Assembly: GCF_000308435.1 (NCBI RefSeq)
Contig: NZ_BAFR01000123.1
Span: 1-42,588, forward strand
Source of the DNA: Nocardia araoensis NBRC 100135
Lineage (GTDB): Bacteria > Actinomycetota > Actinomycetes > Mycobacteriales > Mycobacteriaceae
Reading direction: 5' to 3'
DNA: 42,588 nucleotides
Made by a program: the position numbers and the translations under genes. Below, piece by piece: positions 1 to 10,772 of the stretch; the stretch's first letter is position 1; every line of letters begins with the position of its first letter. The notes under the pieces are model-generated. The model saw only the letters and a program-made list of their open reading frames with translations. It did no database searches and had not been told where the DNA came from.

Positions 1-183
1 AACGAACTAGGGCGGAAGATGGCCACGGCCAAGGCCATGGCGCCGACGAGGCCGCATCCCGGCACGCCGTCGACCCCCGGTTTCCTGAAGACCGTGGGCA
101 TGGTGTCCGCGGTCGTGGACAAGATTCGCGACATGCTCACCGGCAGGCGCTCCCACTACCCCCCGACCGCTCCACCGGCCTGA
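1..183 (+). CDS. C-terminal fragment of an unrecognised protein
   Basis: Frame 1 is open from the window edge to a TGA at 181-183, giving the last 60 residues of a protein whose start lies outside the window. The tail is Ala/Pro/Thr rich with a short amphipathic stretch (FLKTVGMVSAVVDKIRDML) and ends in a proline-rich segment. I do not recognise the family. It runs convergently towards the metQ gene that ends at 221, with only 37 bases between them. The call rests on the open frame and GC-rich codon positions only. Confidence 0.5.
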   Translation, partial: NELGRKMATAKAMAPTRPHPGTPSTPGFLKTVGMVSAVVDKIRDMLTGRRSHYPPTAPPA

Positions 184-220
184 CCGTCTTGCGGCGCCCC
201 GGTAGCGAAGCTCCCCGGCG

Positions 221-1087
221 CTATTTCCGGAACCCGGCCTCCAGTTCGGCGAGCGTCGCCTGGAGGTCGGCCGGACTGTTGGTCTTGAAGATACCCTGGT
301 AGCCGGTTTCCGCGCGGACCGCGGCCTCGACCTCCGGATCGTGGTAGAGCTGCGCGAGTTTCAGCAACGTGGGGTTGTCCTTGTCGGCCGCGCGGGCGGC
401 GAAGACGTTGATGTACTGCTTCAGTTCCGGACGCTCGGGGTCGTCGGTGTAGATCACGTCGCCGGAGGTGAGTCCGGCGGGCCGGGCGAAGGTGTCGTCG
501 ACGAAGGCGGCGTCGACGCTGCCGAGTGACTGGGCGGTCAGCGTCGGGTCGATCGGCGTGAGCTTCACCCGGGACGCGACCGGGTCGACGTCCTCGATCT
601 TGGAGTCCCAGCTCGCGCCGCCCTTCAGCACGATGAGCCCGGCCGCGGCGAGGCCGAGCAGGGGCCGCACCTGGTTGGCCGGGTTGTTGCTCAGAGTGAT
701 CTCGCCGCCCTTCGGGATGTCGGCCACCGAGTTGTGCTTACGCGAGTACAGCGTCAGCGGGAAGATCTCGGTCGCGCCGATCGGCACCAGCGTGTCGCTG
801 TTGCGCACGTTGTAATTGGCCAGGTACCGCACGTGCTGGAACTTGTTGAGATCGATTCGCCCCTGCGCCAGTGCCGGATTCGGCTGGTTGTAGTCGGTGA
901 AATTGGTGAACTCAACCGTGATGCCCAGCTGGGCCGCCCTCTTGCGGTAGACCTCCCAGTGCGGCAGCGACAGATCGTTGACCCCGATGCGGACCGCGTC
1001 GGATCGGTCTTCGCCACCGCAGCCGACCGCGGCGACGGCCAACACGGACACGAGCGGGATCAGCAACAGCCGGAGACGCGAGCGCAT
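221..1087 (-). CDS. metQ: MetQ/NlpA-family methionine-binding lipoprotein (first copy)
   Basis: Substrate-binding lipoprotein of a methionine ABC importer, anchored outside the cytoplasmic membrane. From the ATG at 1087 it has 288 residues, with a lipoprotein signal whose lipobox ends AVGC (Cys23). The mature part has typical NlpA segments: VRIGV at the start, then the FTDYNQPN, DLNKFQH and LYSRKHNSVADIP blocks. A TTG three codons upstream could also start it, but the ATG gives a normal signal peptide. It is divergent from a second metQ at 1218 and shares a 130-base promoter region with it. It has no permease or ATPase of its own nearby, so it probably shares MetNI or binds a different methionine derivative (inference). 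Confidence 0.88.
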   Translation of the reverse strand: MRSRLRLLLIPLVSVLAVAAVGCGGEDRSDAVRIGVNDLSLPHWEVYRKRAAQLGITVEFTNFTDYNQPNPALAQGRIDLNKFQHVRYLANYNVRNSDTLVPIGATEIFPLTLYSRKHNSVADIPKGGEITLSNNPANQVRPLLGLAAAGLIVLKGGASWDSKIEDVDPVASRVKLTPIDPTLTAQSLGSVDAAFVDDTFARPAGLTSGDVIYTDDPERPELKQYINVFAARAADKDNPTLLKLAQLYHDPEVEAAVRAETGYQGIFKTNSPADLQATLAELEAGFRK

Positions 1088-1124
1088 TATCAGCAAATTA
1101 GACGCTCGTTCAGTTCGTGCGGAG

Positions 1125-1149
1125 GGTTTCGCTCACCACAATCGAAACC
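1125..1149. promoter_or_regulatory. Inverted repeat between the two divergent metQ genes
   Basis: GGTTTCG (1125-1131) and CGAAACC (1143-1149) form perfect 7-base arms around an 11-base spacer in the 130-base divergent promoter region. An arm spacing near 18 bases suits a dimeric repressor bound on one DNA face. A lone TAGAC, the half-site of the corynebacterial McbR operator, lies just to the left at about 1099-1104, but its partner half is missing. The regulator is unknown; this is a candidate operator only. Confidence 0.35.
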
Positions 1150-1217
1150 GTTGTCGCTCGTTCCGCCTCGTCGCTTGGATTACCGGGTCATATCGCGACG
1201 AGCAATCGGGAGCACGA

Positions 1218-2090
1218 GTGAGATTCCATCGGATACTGGCGATCCCGGTCCTGGTAGCGACCGCGGCCTTGACCCTGACCGGCTGCGGCGGTGACGACGC
1301 TTCCTCGGACAAGGTGGTGCGAATCGGCACCACCGACAAGGATCATTCCTGGGACGTCTTCGAGCAGCGCGCCAAAGACAAGGGCATCACGCTGCGGATC
1401 ACCAACTTCTCCGACTACAAGCAACCGAATCTGGCGCTGTCGCAGAAACAGATCGACATCAATCTCTTCCAGCATCTGCAATTCCTGGGCGCCTACAACG
1501 TCGCGAACAACGACACGCTGACGCCGATCGGTTCCACCTACATCGTCCCGCTGGGTCTCTACTCCAAGAAGCACAAGTCGGTGGCCGACATTCCGCAGGG
1601 CGCGGAGATCGCGATCCCGAACGACCCCACCAATCAGGCGCGGGCGTTGTTCGTGCTGCGAGCCGCCGGGCTGCTGAAGCTGGCGTCCGACACCAAGGCG
1701 CCGACCCCGGCCGACATCGACAAGGGCGCGTCCAAGGTACGGGTGACCCCCGTCGACGCCGCGCAGACCGCGCTGTCGCTGGCCTCGGTCGACGGATCGA
1801 TCATCAACAACACCTTCTTGGAGCGTTCCGGTATAGACCCGCATTCGGCGCTGTACAAGGACGATCCGAAGGATCCCGCCGCGGAGCCGTACATCAACGC
1901 GCTGGTCACTCGCGCCGAGGACAAGGACAACCCGGTCTATCTGGAGCTCGCCGAGCTGTGGCACGACCCGCAGGTGCAGAAGGCGCACGACGAGGTGACC
2001 AAGGGCACCGCCGTCGAGGTACGGCGCAGCGGCCGGGAACTCGAACAGATCCTGCAGCGGGTGCAGCAGACCATCCGCGACGGCAAGTGA
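1218..2090 (+). CDS. metQ: MetQ/NlpA-family methionine-binding lipoprotein (second copy)
   Basis: Binding lipoprotein of the MetNIQ D/L-methionine importer, 290 residues. I place the start at the GTG 1218, preceded by GGGAG at 1208-1212, because it gives a compact lipoprotein signal with lipobox LTGC (Cys23); the frame is open further upstream but that part is not protein-like. The mature part shares the NlpA blocks of the neighbouring copy (FSDYKQPN, DINLFQH, LYSKKHKSVADIP). Its stop overlaps the metN start by four bases (GTGA), so this copy belongs to the metQ-metN-metI operon. The two copies look similar throughout, which suggests an old duplication. Confidence 0.9.
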   Translation: MRFHRILAIPVLVATAALTLTGCGGDDASSDKVVRIGTTDKDHSWDVFEQRAKDKGITLRITNFSDYKQPNLALSQKQIDINLFQHLQFLGAYNVANNDTLTPIGSTYIVPLGLYSKKHKSVADIPQGAEIAIPNDPTNQARALFVLRAAGLLKLASDTKAPTPADIDKGASKVRVTPVDAAQTALSLASVDGSIINNTFLERSGIDPHSALYKDDPKDPAAEPYINALVTRAEDKDNPVYLELAELWHDPQVQKAHDEVTKGTAVEVRRSGRELEQILQRVQQTIRDGK

Positions 2091-3103
2091 GCGGCGCGGC
2101 CGTACCCGCCGTCGAGTTCCATTCCGTCACCAAGGTTTTCGGCAAAGGCGCGCAGCGCAACGTGGCGCTCGACGATATCGATCTGCGTATCGAGCAGGGG
2201 GAGATCTTCGGCGTCATCGGATATTCCGGCGCGGGCAAGAGCACGCTGGTGCGGCTGATCAACGCGCTGGAGAAGCCGACGAGCGGCACGATCGAGATCT
2301 CCGGCGCACCCATCACCGGCGTGCCGGAGCGCCAGGTGCGGCGCCTGCGGCGCGATATCGGAATGGTGTTCCAGCAGTTCAATCTCTTTCGCTCGCGCAC
2401 GGCGGCTGGGAACGTCGAATACCCGCTGAAGGTCGCCGGCTGGAAACGCGCCGAACGCAAGGCGCGGGTCGCCGAACTGCTGGAATTCGTCGGACTGTCC
2501 GACAAAGCGCGCAGCTATCCCGATCAGTTGTCGGGCGGCCAGAAGCAGCGGGTGGGCATCGCCAGGGCGCTGGCCACTTCGCCGTCCTTGCTGCTGGCCG
2601 ACGAGTCCACGTCGGCGCTGGACCCGGAGACGACCGGTGAGGTGCTGCGGCTGCTGCGCAAGATCAATCGCGAACTCGGCGTCACCATCGTGGTCATCAC
2701 CCACGAGATGGACGTCATCCGCGCCGTGGCCGACCGGGTGGCGGTGCTCGCCGAGGGACGCATCGTGGAACTCGCCGACACTTTCGACGTCTTCGCCGCG
2801 CCGCGGGCGGCGCCCACCCGCTCGTTCGTCGAGACCGTCCTGCACAACCGCCCCTCCGAGGAGGAACTGCGCCGCCTCGCCGATCGCCATGGGGGGCGGT
2901 TGGTCACCGTGGACGTGGACGACGAACTCGGCATCGGCGCGGCCCTGGCCGCCGCCGCACACGCCGAGGTCCGGTTCGAGGTGGTCTACGGCGGGGTGAG
3001 CAGCCTGCAGGAGAAGACCTTCGGCAGCCTCACCCTGGCGCTGCACGGCTCCGCCGACGCCGTCGACAAGGTGGTCGCCGAGCTCGAGCGCCGGTCGGCC
3101 TGA
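2087..3103 (+). CDS. metN: Methionine ABC importer ATP-binding protein MetN
   Basis: ATPase of the methionine importer, 338 residues from the GTG at 2087, which overlaps the metQ stop. Visible motifs are Walker A GYSGAGKS (45-52), Q-loop VFQQFN (about 95-100), signature LSGGQ (148-152), Walker B LLLADE (168-173) and H-loop His206 (ITHEMDV). After residue 250 comes the C-terminal NIL/ACT-like domain found in MetN proteins, which binds methionine and inhibits transport when internal methionine is high. It is followed 11 bases later by metI. The overlapping start with little Shine-Dalgarno sequence points to translational coupling with metQ. Confidence 0.93.
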   Translation: MSGAAVPAVEFHSVTKVFGKGAQRNVALDDIDLRIEQGEIFGVIGYSGAGKSTLVRLINALEKPTSGTIEISGAPITGVPERQVRRLRRDIGMVFQQFNLFRSRTAAGNVEYPLKVAGWKRAERKARVAELLEFVGLSDKARSYPDQLSGGQKQRVGIARALATSPSLLLADESTSALDPETTGEVLRLLRKINRELGVTIVVITHEMDVIRAVADRVAVLAEGRIVELADTFDVFAAPRAAPTRSFVETVLHNRPSEEELRRLADRHGGRLVTVDVDDELGIGAALAAAAHAEVRFEVVYGGVSSLQEKTFGSLTLALHGSADAVDKVVAELERRSA

Positions 3104-3114
3104 AAGGAGTCGCC

Positions 3115-3777
3115 ATGCATACCGATTGGGACAAACTCCGGCCGGTGCTGAACGAAGCGATCGGCACCACGCTCTATCTGGTGGCGATCACGTTCGTGGT
3201 CGGCGGCTTCATCGGGTTGCTGCTCGGCACCGCGCTCTACACCACCCGCAAAGGCGGGTTGCTGGCGAACGCGCCGATCAACCTGCTGCTCAACGTACTC
3301 GTCAACGTGGTTCGCCCGATCCCGTTCATCATCCTGCTGGCCGCGCTGGGCCCGGTGACGCTGGAGGTGGTCGGCACCACGATCGGCACCGAGGCGGCGG
3401 CGTTCGTGATGATCGTCGCGGCCTCGTTCGGTATCGCGCGCATCGTCGAACAGAACCTGGTGACCGTCGATCCCGGCGTGATCGAGGCGGCCCGCGCGGT
3501 GGGCGCGGGACCGCTGCGCATCATCCTGACACTGCTCATCCCCGAGGCGCTCGGGCCGCTGATCCTGGGCTACACCTTCGTGGTGATCGCGATCGTGGAC
3601 ATGTCCGCGATGGCGGGCACCGTCGGCGGCGGCGGTCTCGGCGATTTCGCCCTCGTCTACGGCTACCAGCGCTTCGACTGGCAGGTCACGTTCGTCGCGA
3701 CGCTGATCATCATCGCGGGCGTGCAGGGCATCCAGTTCTTCGGCAACTGGCTGGCCCGTAAGGTTCTGCGGCGCTGA
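3115..3777 (+). CDS. metI: Methionine ABC importer permease MetI
   Basis: Integral membrane permease of the MetNIQ importer, 220 residues, about the usual length. It starts at an ATG behind a strong ribosome site (AAAGGAG at 3102-3108). It has five hydrophobic segments and the permease coupling loop EAARAVGAGPLRI at about 124-136, which contacts the MetN ATPase. The family hallmark VNVVRPIPFIILL is present near residue 62-75. It is the last gene of the metQNI operon, and its stop is one base from the end of the convergent DUF4189 gene, leaving no room for a separate terminator. Confidence 0.93.
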   Translation: MHTDWDKLRPVLNEAIGTTLYLVAITFVVGGFIGLLLGTALYTTRKGGLLANAPINLLLNVLVNVVRPIPFIILLAALGPVTLEVVGTTIGTEAAAFVMIVAASFGIARIVEQNLVTVDPGVIEAARAVGAGPLRIILTLLIPEALGPLILGYTFVVIAIVDMSAMAGTVGGGGLGDFALVYGYQRFDWQVTFVATLIIIAGVQGIQFFGNWLARKVLRR

Positions 3778-3778
3778 C

Positions 3779-4207
3779 CTATCCGGCGCCCGACGTGCAG
3801 GCCGTCAACCGGACCTGTCCCGGCCGGGGAATGGCGCTGCCGAGATCGGGGAACGGCGGTGCGCTGGGACCGAGGACCTCGAGTGCCCGGCGTTCGGCTT
3901 CGGCACGGGTGGCGCCCCACGCCCATCCGTGCTTGCCGTCGGCGCCGCGCACGACGGACCCGCAGGCGTTCCAGAACTGCACGACCGTCCGGCAGTCGTC
4001 GACGCCGCAGTGGGCGCGAGCCGCGGTGTCCGCGGCGGCGGCGCTCGTGTAGTCCACCGCCGAAGTGACGGCGCCGGTGCTGGACGAGAGCGCGAGCGCG
4101 CCATAGTAGGTCGCCGCCTGCGCTTCGCCCGCGGGAGCCCCGACGACGGCGCAGGTGGCGGCCGAGACCGCCGCGAACCCGAGGGCAGCCTTGTGCGGCA
4201 ACGACAT
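3779..4207 (-). CDS. Secreted DUF4189 protein
   Basis: Predicted exported protein of 142 residues. A Sec signal peptide covers about residues 1-31 with a likely cut after AQA. The mature part has the DUF4189 pattern: YYGALALS at its start, an alanine-rich helix, paired cysteines (HCGVDDCRTVVQFWNACGSVV) and a WAWGATRAEAERRALE repeat-like end. Proteins of this kind are frequent in Nocardia and mycobacteria and have no assigned biochemical role. The ATG at 4207 is preceded by GGGAGGA at a good distance. It appears monocistronic and stands between the suf operon terminator and metI. Confidence 0.8.
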   Translation of the reverse strand: MSLPHKAALGFAAVSAATCAVVGAPAGEAQAATYYGALALSSSTGAVTSAVDYTSAAAADTAARAHCGVDDCRTVVQFWNACGSVVRGADGKHGWAWGATRAEAERRALEVLGPSAPPFPDLGSAIPRPGQVRLTACTSGAG

Positions 4208-4332
4208 CTGATGATCCTCCCCGTTCCGAACGACGCGAAGCTCAGATCATCGTCCGGCCCGTGCGCTTTGTCGAAGTGCGGACTTCCCATGACCGGTGGG
4301 TGCGCCGGATCGACACCCGGCGGATACGACTC

Positions 4333-4370
4333 AGCCGCCGGGCGCCTTGTTCCAGGCGCTACCGGCGGCT
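4333..4370 (-). terminator. Terminator hairpin of the suf operon
   Basis: Arms AGCCGCCGG (4333-4341) and CCGGCGGCT (4362-4370) pair perfectly. They are continued inside by GCGCCT (4342-4347) and AGGCGC (4354-4359) after a two-base bulge, with a six-base loop. This 15-pair hairpin starts 17 bases past the sufT stop, where the minus-strand suf transcript should end. There is no clear U run, as is common for GC-rich actinomycete terminators. Confidence 0.7.
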
Positions 4371-4387
4371 GCTACCAGTTCTGGCGA

Positions 4388-4771
4388 TTACACCGTGAAG
4401 CCGAGGGCGCGCAGCTGTTCGCGGCCGTCCTCGGTGATCTTGTCCGGACCCCACGGCGGCATCCAGACCCAGTTGATCTTCAGATCTTCCACCAGGCCGC
4501 TGCGCACCAGCGCGTTGCGCGACTGGTCCTCGATGACGTCGGTCAGCGGGCAGGCCGCCGACGTCAGCGTCATGTCGAGGACCGCGATGTTCTCCTCCTC
4601 GACGCGCAACCCGTAGACCAGGCCGAGGTCGACGACATTGATGCCCAGTTCCGGGTCGACGACGTCGCGCATCGCCTCTTCGATGTCCTCGAGCAGTTTG
4701 ATGTCCTCGGCGGACAGCTCGGGCGATTCGGCGGCCTGTTCGATCTGCTCGGTGGCCGGTGTGTCGGTCAT
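4388..4771 (-). CDS. sufT: SufT-like MIP18/DUF59 iron-sulfur assembly factor
   Basis: Small cytoplasmic protein of the MIP18/DUF59 family, 127 residues, that helps deliver or mature iron-sulfur clusters. The family core is clear: DPELGINVVDLGLVYGL at about 40-56 and MTLTSAACPLTD at 67-78 with the conserved cysteine Cys74. The acidic N-terminal 25 residues are variable in the family. The ATG at 4771 follows a GGGGA Shine-Dalgarno; an ATG at 4792 lacks one. It is the last gene of the suf operon, 29 bases after sufU, matching the position of Rv1466 at the end of the M. tuberculosis suf operon as I recall it. Confidence 0.88.
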   Translation of the reverse strand: MTDTPATEQIEQAAESPELSAEDIKLLEDIEEAMRDVVDPELGINVVDLGLVYGLRVEEENIAVLDMTLTSAACPLTDVIEDQSRNALVRSGLVEDLKINWVWMPPWGPDKITEDGREQLRALGFTV

Positions 4772-4800
4772 GACGCTATCCCCGTTTTCCATCGGACGGT

Positions 4801-5268
4801 TCAGTTCTCTTCCGCGGCGGGCGCGGGCAACTCGGGGCCGATCCGGAGGACGGCGTCCTTGAACGCCATCCACCCGAGCAGCGCGCACTTCACCCGTGCC
4901 GGGTACTTCGAGACTCCCGCCAAGGCGATACCGTCGCCGATCACGTCTTCGTCGCCTTCGATGGTGCCGCGGCTGGAGATCATCTCACTGTAGGAGTCGA
5001 CCACCTTCAGCGCCTGTTGCACCGGGAGCCCGATCACCTGATCGGTGAGAATCGAGGTTGCGGCCTGGCTGATCGAGCAGCCTTGGCCGTCGTAGGAGAC
5101 GTCGGTGACGTCACCTTTGTCGTCGAGCTGCACGCGCAGGGTCACTTCGTCGCCGCAGGTCGGGTTCACGTGGTGCACCTCGGCCCCGAACGGCTCGCGC
5201 AGCCCCCGGTTGTGCGGGTGCTTGTAGTGATCCAGGATCACTTCCTGGTACATCTGCTCCATGCGCAT
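4801..5268 (-). CDS. sufU: SufU zinc-dependent sulfurtransferase
   Basis: Partner of the cysteine desulfurase SufS: it takes the persulfide from SufS and passes it to the SufBCD scaffold. At 155 residues it is of normal length. The zinc/sulfur-transfer ligands are visible: Cys38 and Asp40 in NPTCGD, Cys64 in GQGCSIS and Cys128 in RVKCALLGW. The extra segment between the second and third cysteine distinguishes SufU from IscU. It starts three bases past the sufS stop; an in-frame ATG at 5262 is an equally possible start. Confidence 0.93.
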   Translation of the reverse strand: MRMEQMYQEVILDHYKHPHNRGLREPFGAEVHHVNPTCGDEVTLRVQLDDKGDVTDVSYDGQGCSISQAATSILTDQVIGLPVQQALKVVDSYSEMISSRGTIEGDEDVIGDGIALAGVSKYPARVKCALLGWMAFKDAVLRIGPELPAPAAEEN

Positions 5269-5271
5269 GAC

Positions 5272-7303
<2,032 letters not shown>

Positions 7304-7340
7304 CGAATTCGAATTCCTTTGCCAGGTATGGGGTCGTTGA

Positions 7341-8519
7341 TCAGGCGCCGATGGCGGCGAGTTCGGCCTCGATGGCCGCCTCCAGCCGCTCCCGGACCTC
7401 GGGCACCGCGATCTTCTGGATGATTTCGTGGAAGAAACCGCGCACCACCAGACGGCGGGCGGCGTCCTCCGGGATGCCGCGGGCGCGCAGGTAGAACAGC
7501 TGCTCGTCGTCGAACCTGCCGGTGGCGGACGCGTGTCCGGCGCCGACGATCTCGCCGGTCTCGATCTCCAGGTTGGGCACCGAGTCCGCCCGCGCGCCGT
7601 CGGTGAGCACCAGGTTGCGGTTCACCTCGAAGGTGTCGGTGCCTTCGGCGGCGGCGCGGATGAGCACGTCGCCGACCCACACGGTGCGGGCGTCGCCCTT
7701 CGGCGAGTGCGGGTCGCCCTGCAGCGCGCCCTTGTACAGCACGTTCGACTTGCAGTTCGGCACGGCGTGATCGACCAGCAGTCGCTGCTCGAAATGCTGT
7801 CCGGCGTCGGCGAAGTAGAGGCCGAGCAGTTCGGCGTCGCCGCCGGGGCCGTCGTAGCGGACGTTGCCGGTCAGGCGCACCAGGTCGCCGCCGAGGGTGA
7901 CCGAGGTGTGCCGCAAGGTGGCGTCACGACCGAGCCTGGCGTGATGCGCGGTGGCGTGCACCGCGTCGTCGGCCCAGTCCTGCACGGCGACGACGGTCAG
8001 CTTGGCCGAATCGCCGAGCACGAATTCCACGTTCTCCGCGTAGGTTCCGCTGCCGCGCTGGTCGATGACCACGGTGGCCTTGGCGAAGCGCTCCAGCCGG
8101 ATCTGCAGGTGGCCGTAGGCGGTCCTGCCCTCGCCGGGGCCGGTGATCGTGACGGTCACCGGCTCGGCGACCTCGATCTCCGCGCCGACCGTCACGACGG
8201 TGGCCTGCTCGAAGCCCGAGTACGCCTGCGCGGCGACGCGATCGGACGGCACGCCGCCCGCACCGAGCCGGGCGTCGGAGCGGTCGACCGTCTCGACCGT
8301 GACGCCTTCGGCCGCGCCGACCTCTACGGTCGCACGGCCGTCTCGAACCGCGGTGCCGTCCTGCAGTCCGCGCAGGCGGCGCAGCGGGGTGAACCGCCAC
8401 GCCTCGTCCTTGGCTGAGGGCACCTCGAAGGCGTTCACGTCGAACGATGTGAAGACCTCGCCCTTGTTGAGCGCAGGGGTACGAGCCTCGGCGGCTTCGG
8501 CTACGTTCTCCACGGCCAT
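7341..8519 (-). CDS. sufD: SufD subunit of the SufBCD scaffold
   Basis: Beta-helix subunit of the SufBCD complex, 392 residues, needed for iron entry into the nascent cluster. The C-terminal family block GEIVGAGHASATGRFDDEQL followed by FYLRARGIPEDAARRLVVRGFF is shared with SufB. The N-terminal part (residues 1-100) is less conserved, as usual for SufD. The ATG at 8519 overlaps the sufB stop (ATGA), so the two scaffold subunits are translated in a coupled way. Confidence 0.93.
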   Translation of the reverse strand: MAVENVAEAAEARTPALNKGEVFTSFDVNAFEVPSAKDEAWRFTPLRRLRGLQDGTAVRDGRATVEVGAAEGVTVETVDRSDARLGAGGVPSDRVAAQAYSGFEQATVVTVGAEIEVAEPVTVTITGPGEGRTAYGHLQIRLERFAKATVVIDQRGSGTYAENVEFVLGDSAKLTVVAVQDWADDAVHATAHHARLGRDATLRHTSVTLGGDLVRLTGNVRYDGPGGDAELLGLYFADAGQHFEQRLLVDHAVPNCKSNVLYKGALQGDPHSPKGDARTVWVGDVLIRAAAEGTDTFEVNRNLVLTDGARADSVPNLEIETGEIVGAGHASATGRFDDEQLFYLRARGIPEDAARRLVVRGFFHEIIQKIAVPEVRERLEAAIEAELAAIGA

Positions 8520-9955
8520 CAGCCGACGGCTCCTTCCATCTGCAGTTCGATCAGGCGGTTGAGTTCCAGCGCGTATTCCATCGGCAGTTCCTTGGCGATG
8601 GGCTCGACGAAGCCGCGCACCACCATGGCCATCGCCTCGTCCTCGGTGAGGCCGCGGCTCATCAGGTAGAACAGCTGGTCCTCGGAGACCTTCGAGACGG
8701 TCGCCTCGTGCCCCATGGTCACGTCGTCCTCACGGATGTCGACGTACGGGTAGGTGTCCGAGCGGCTGATCGTGTCGACCAGCAGCGCGTCGCACTTCAC
8801 CGTGGACTTCGAGCCGTGCGCGCCCTTGTTCACCTGCACCAGGCCGCGGTAGGAGGCCCGGCCGCCGCCGCGCGCCACCGACTTCGACACGATGGTCGAG
8901 GAGGTGTGCGGCGCGAGGTGCAGCATCTTCGCGCCGGTGTCCTGGTGCTGGCCCTCGCCGGCGAACGCCACCGACAGCACCTCGCCCTTGGCGTACTCGC
9001 CGGTCATCCAGACCGCCGGGTACTTCATGGTGACCTTGGAACCGATGTTGCCGTCGATCCACTCCATGGTCGCGCCCGCCTCGGCCTTGGCCCGCTTGGT
9101 GACCAGGTTGTAGACGTTGTTCGACCAGTTCTGGATGGTGGTGTAGCGGCAGCGGCCGCCCTTCTTCACGATGATCTCCACCACCGCGGAGTGCAGCGAG
9201 TCGGACTTGTAGATCGGCGCGGTGCAGCCCTCGACGTAGTGCACGTAGGCGCCCTCGTCGACGATGATCAGGGTCCGCTCGAACTGGCCCATGTTCTCGG
9301 TGTTGATCCGGAAGTAGGCCTGCAGCGGGATGTCGACGTGCACGCCCGGCGGCACGTAGATGAACGAGCCGCCCGACCACACGGCCGTGTTCAGCGCGGA
9401 GAACTTGTTGTCGCCTGCGGGGATCACCGAGCCGAAGTACTGCTGGAAGATCTCCGGGTGCTCACGCAGGCCGGTGTCGGTGTCCAGGAAGATCACGCCC
9501 TGGGCCTCCAGATCCTCGCGGATCTGGTGGTAGACGACCTCGGACTCGTACTGCGCGGCGACACCGGCGACCAGCCGCTGCTTCTCCGCCTCGGGGATGC
9601 CCAGCTTGTCGTAGGTGTTCTTGATGTCCTCGGGCAGCTCGTCCCAGGACGCGGCCTGCTTCTCGGTCGAGCGCACGAAGTACTTGATGTTGTCGAAGTC
9701 GATGCCGTCGAGGTTGGAGCCCCAGATCGGCATGGGCTTGCGATCGAAGATGCGCAGGGCCTTGAGCCGCTGTTCGAGCATCCATTCCGGCTCGTTCTTC
9801 TTCGCCGAGATGTCGCGGACAACCGCCTCGGACAGACCTCGTTGCGCACTGGCGCCGGCCACATCCGAATCGGCCCAGCCGTAACCGTAGTTGCCCAAGG
9901 AGGCGATGGCCTCTTCCTGGGTGAGCGGTTGCACCTGGTCGGTGGTCGTCGTCAT
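8519..9955 (-). CDS. sufB: SufB scaffold protein
   Basis: Central scaffold on which SufBCD builds iron-sulfur clusters, 478 residues from the ATG at 9955. The start is set by AAGGAG seven bases upstream and by the overlap with the sufR stop; an upstream extension in the same frame is low-complexity and rejected. Recognisable blocks are [21 protein letters not shown] near the N-terminus, [26 protein letters not shown], and the C-terminal [21 protein letters not shown]. In mycobacteria the SufB homologue can hold an intein; here the protein is continuous with no intein. Confidence 0.95.
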   Translation of the reverse strand: MTTTTDQVQPLTQEEAIASLGNYGYGWADSDVAGASAQRGLSEAVVRDISAKKNEPEWMLEQRLKALRIFDRKPMPIWGSNLDGIDFDNIKYFVRSTEKQAASWDELPEDIKNTYDKLGIPEAEKQRLVAGVAAQYESEVVYHQIREDLEAQGVIFLDTDTGLREHPEIFQQYFGSVIPAGDNKFSALNTAVWSGGSFIYVPPGVHVDIPLQAYFRINTENMGQFERTLIIVDEGAYVHYVEGCTAPIYKSDSLHSAVVEIIVKKGGRCRYTTIQNWSNNVYNLVTKRAKAEAGATMEWIDGNIGSKVTMKYPAVWMTGEYAKGEVLSVAFAGEGQHQDTGAKMLHLAPHTSSTIVSKSVARGGGRASYRGLVQVNKGAHGSKSTVKCDALLVDTISRSDTYPYVDIREDDVTMGHEATVSKVSEDQLFYLMSRGLTEDEAMAMVVRGFVEPIAKELPMEYALELNRLIELQMEGAVG

Positions 9956-10761
9956 TCGGCACTCCTTCCGGAGTCGTTCGTTCGTACCGCTGCGGGCTGT
10001 GCAGCGGTTGGTGCTGAAGTTTCGGTCCGGCCCGCGGGCAGGACGAGCAGCGGCACGTGCGTGGTGCACGCGCAGTCGCCGTTGGCGATCGTGGCCAGCC
10101 GCTGCACATGGGTGCCCAGCAGCTCACGGAACGCCTCCAGTTCCGCCGCGCACAGCTGCGGGAACTCCTCGGCGACGTGCGCCACGGGGCAGTGGTGCTG
10201 GCAGATCTGCACGCCCGCGCCCACCTTGCGGGTGGTGGCGGCGAACCCGGCGTCGGTGAACGCCTCGGCGATCTCCTCGGCCTTCGCCGTGGTCTGTTCC
10301 GTGGTGTGCTCGCCGACCGGTTCGATCCCGGCCACGATAGTGCGTGCCCGTTTGCGGGCGAACTCGGTGATGGCCTGTTCGCCGCCGATCTCCCCGAGCT
10401 GCCGGATGGCAGCTCCGGCCAGATCGTCGTAGGCGTGGCCGAGCTTGCCGCGTCCGGCCGCGGTGAGCTGGTACTGCTTGGCCGGGCGGCCCCGGCCCTT
10501 CTGCTGCCAGGGCGCCGATCGGCTGGCGCGCGCCTGACCGGAGTCGATCAGGGCGTCCAAGTGCCTGCGCACGCCCGCCGGGGCCAGGCCGAGCCGGTTC
10601 CCGATGGCGGTGGCGGTGATCGGTCCTTCTTCCAGCAGCAGCTGGACGATGGCCGCTCGGGTATGCCCTTCGCCGCCGACCGTCGCGGGCGCAGCAACCG
10701 ACCCGGCGTCGGCCTTGCGACCGGCTCCTTCGTCGTTCCTCCGCAAACCCACGGTTTTCAC
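9952..10761 (-). CDS. sufR: SufR-type iron-sulfur-sensing repressor of the suf operon
   Basis: DeoR/ArsR-like winged-helix regulator, 269 residues from the GTG at 10761. The DNA-binding part is at about 35-100 ([25 protein letters not shown] and the wing [12 protein letters not shown]). The C-terminal half carries Cys187, Cys191, Cys204, Cys230 and Cys232; the steps 4, 13 and 28 (to Cys232) match the cluster ligands I recall for M. tuberculosis SufR. Such proteins hold a 4Fe-4S cluster and repress the operon when clusters suffice. Its stop overlaps the sufB start (ATGA), so it leads the operon. The start is uncertain: a second in-frame GTG lies at 10752, and no clear Shine-Dalgarno precedes either. 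Confidence 0.9.
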   Translation of the reverse strand: MKTVGLRRNDEGAGRKADAGSVAAPATVGGEGHTRAAIVQLLLEEGPITATAIGNRLGLAPAGVRRHLDALIDSGQARASRSAPWQQKGRGRPAKQYQLTAAGRGKLGHAYDDLAGAAIRQLGEIGGEQAITEFARKRARTIVAGIEPVGEHTTEQTTAKAEEIAEAFTDAGFAATTRKVGAGVQICQHHCPVAHVAEEFPQLCAAELEAFRELLGTHVQRLATIANGDCACTTHVPLLVLPAGRTETSAPTAAQPAAVRTNDSGRSAE

Positions 10762-10772
10762 AACATCAGTGT
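10758..10772 (-). promoter_or_regulatory. Predicted SufR operator
   Basis: On the minus strand the sequence is ACACT-GATGT-TGTGA. This matches exactly the ACACT-N5-TGTGA inverted repeat that I recall as the SufR binding site ahead of Rv1460 in M. tuberculosis. It lies at the head of the suf operon and overlaps the proposed GTG start of sufR, so bound SufR would block initiation or early elongation (autoregulation). A TTATTAGCTT stretch about 20 bases further upstream could hold a -10 element. Confidence 0.7.

Noticed and set aside
1088..1217. SAM riboswitch ahead of the methionine importer
   Set aside because: The gap is only 130 bases and shows none of the conserved helices or motifs of SAM-I or SAM-IV riboswitches that I could recognise.
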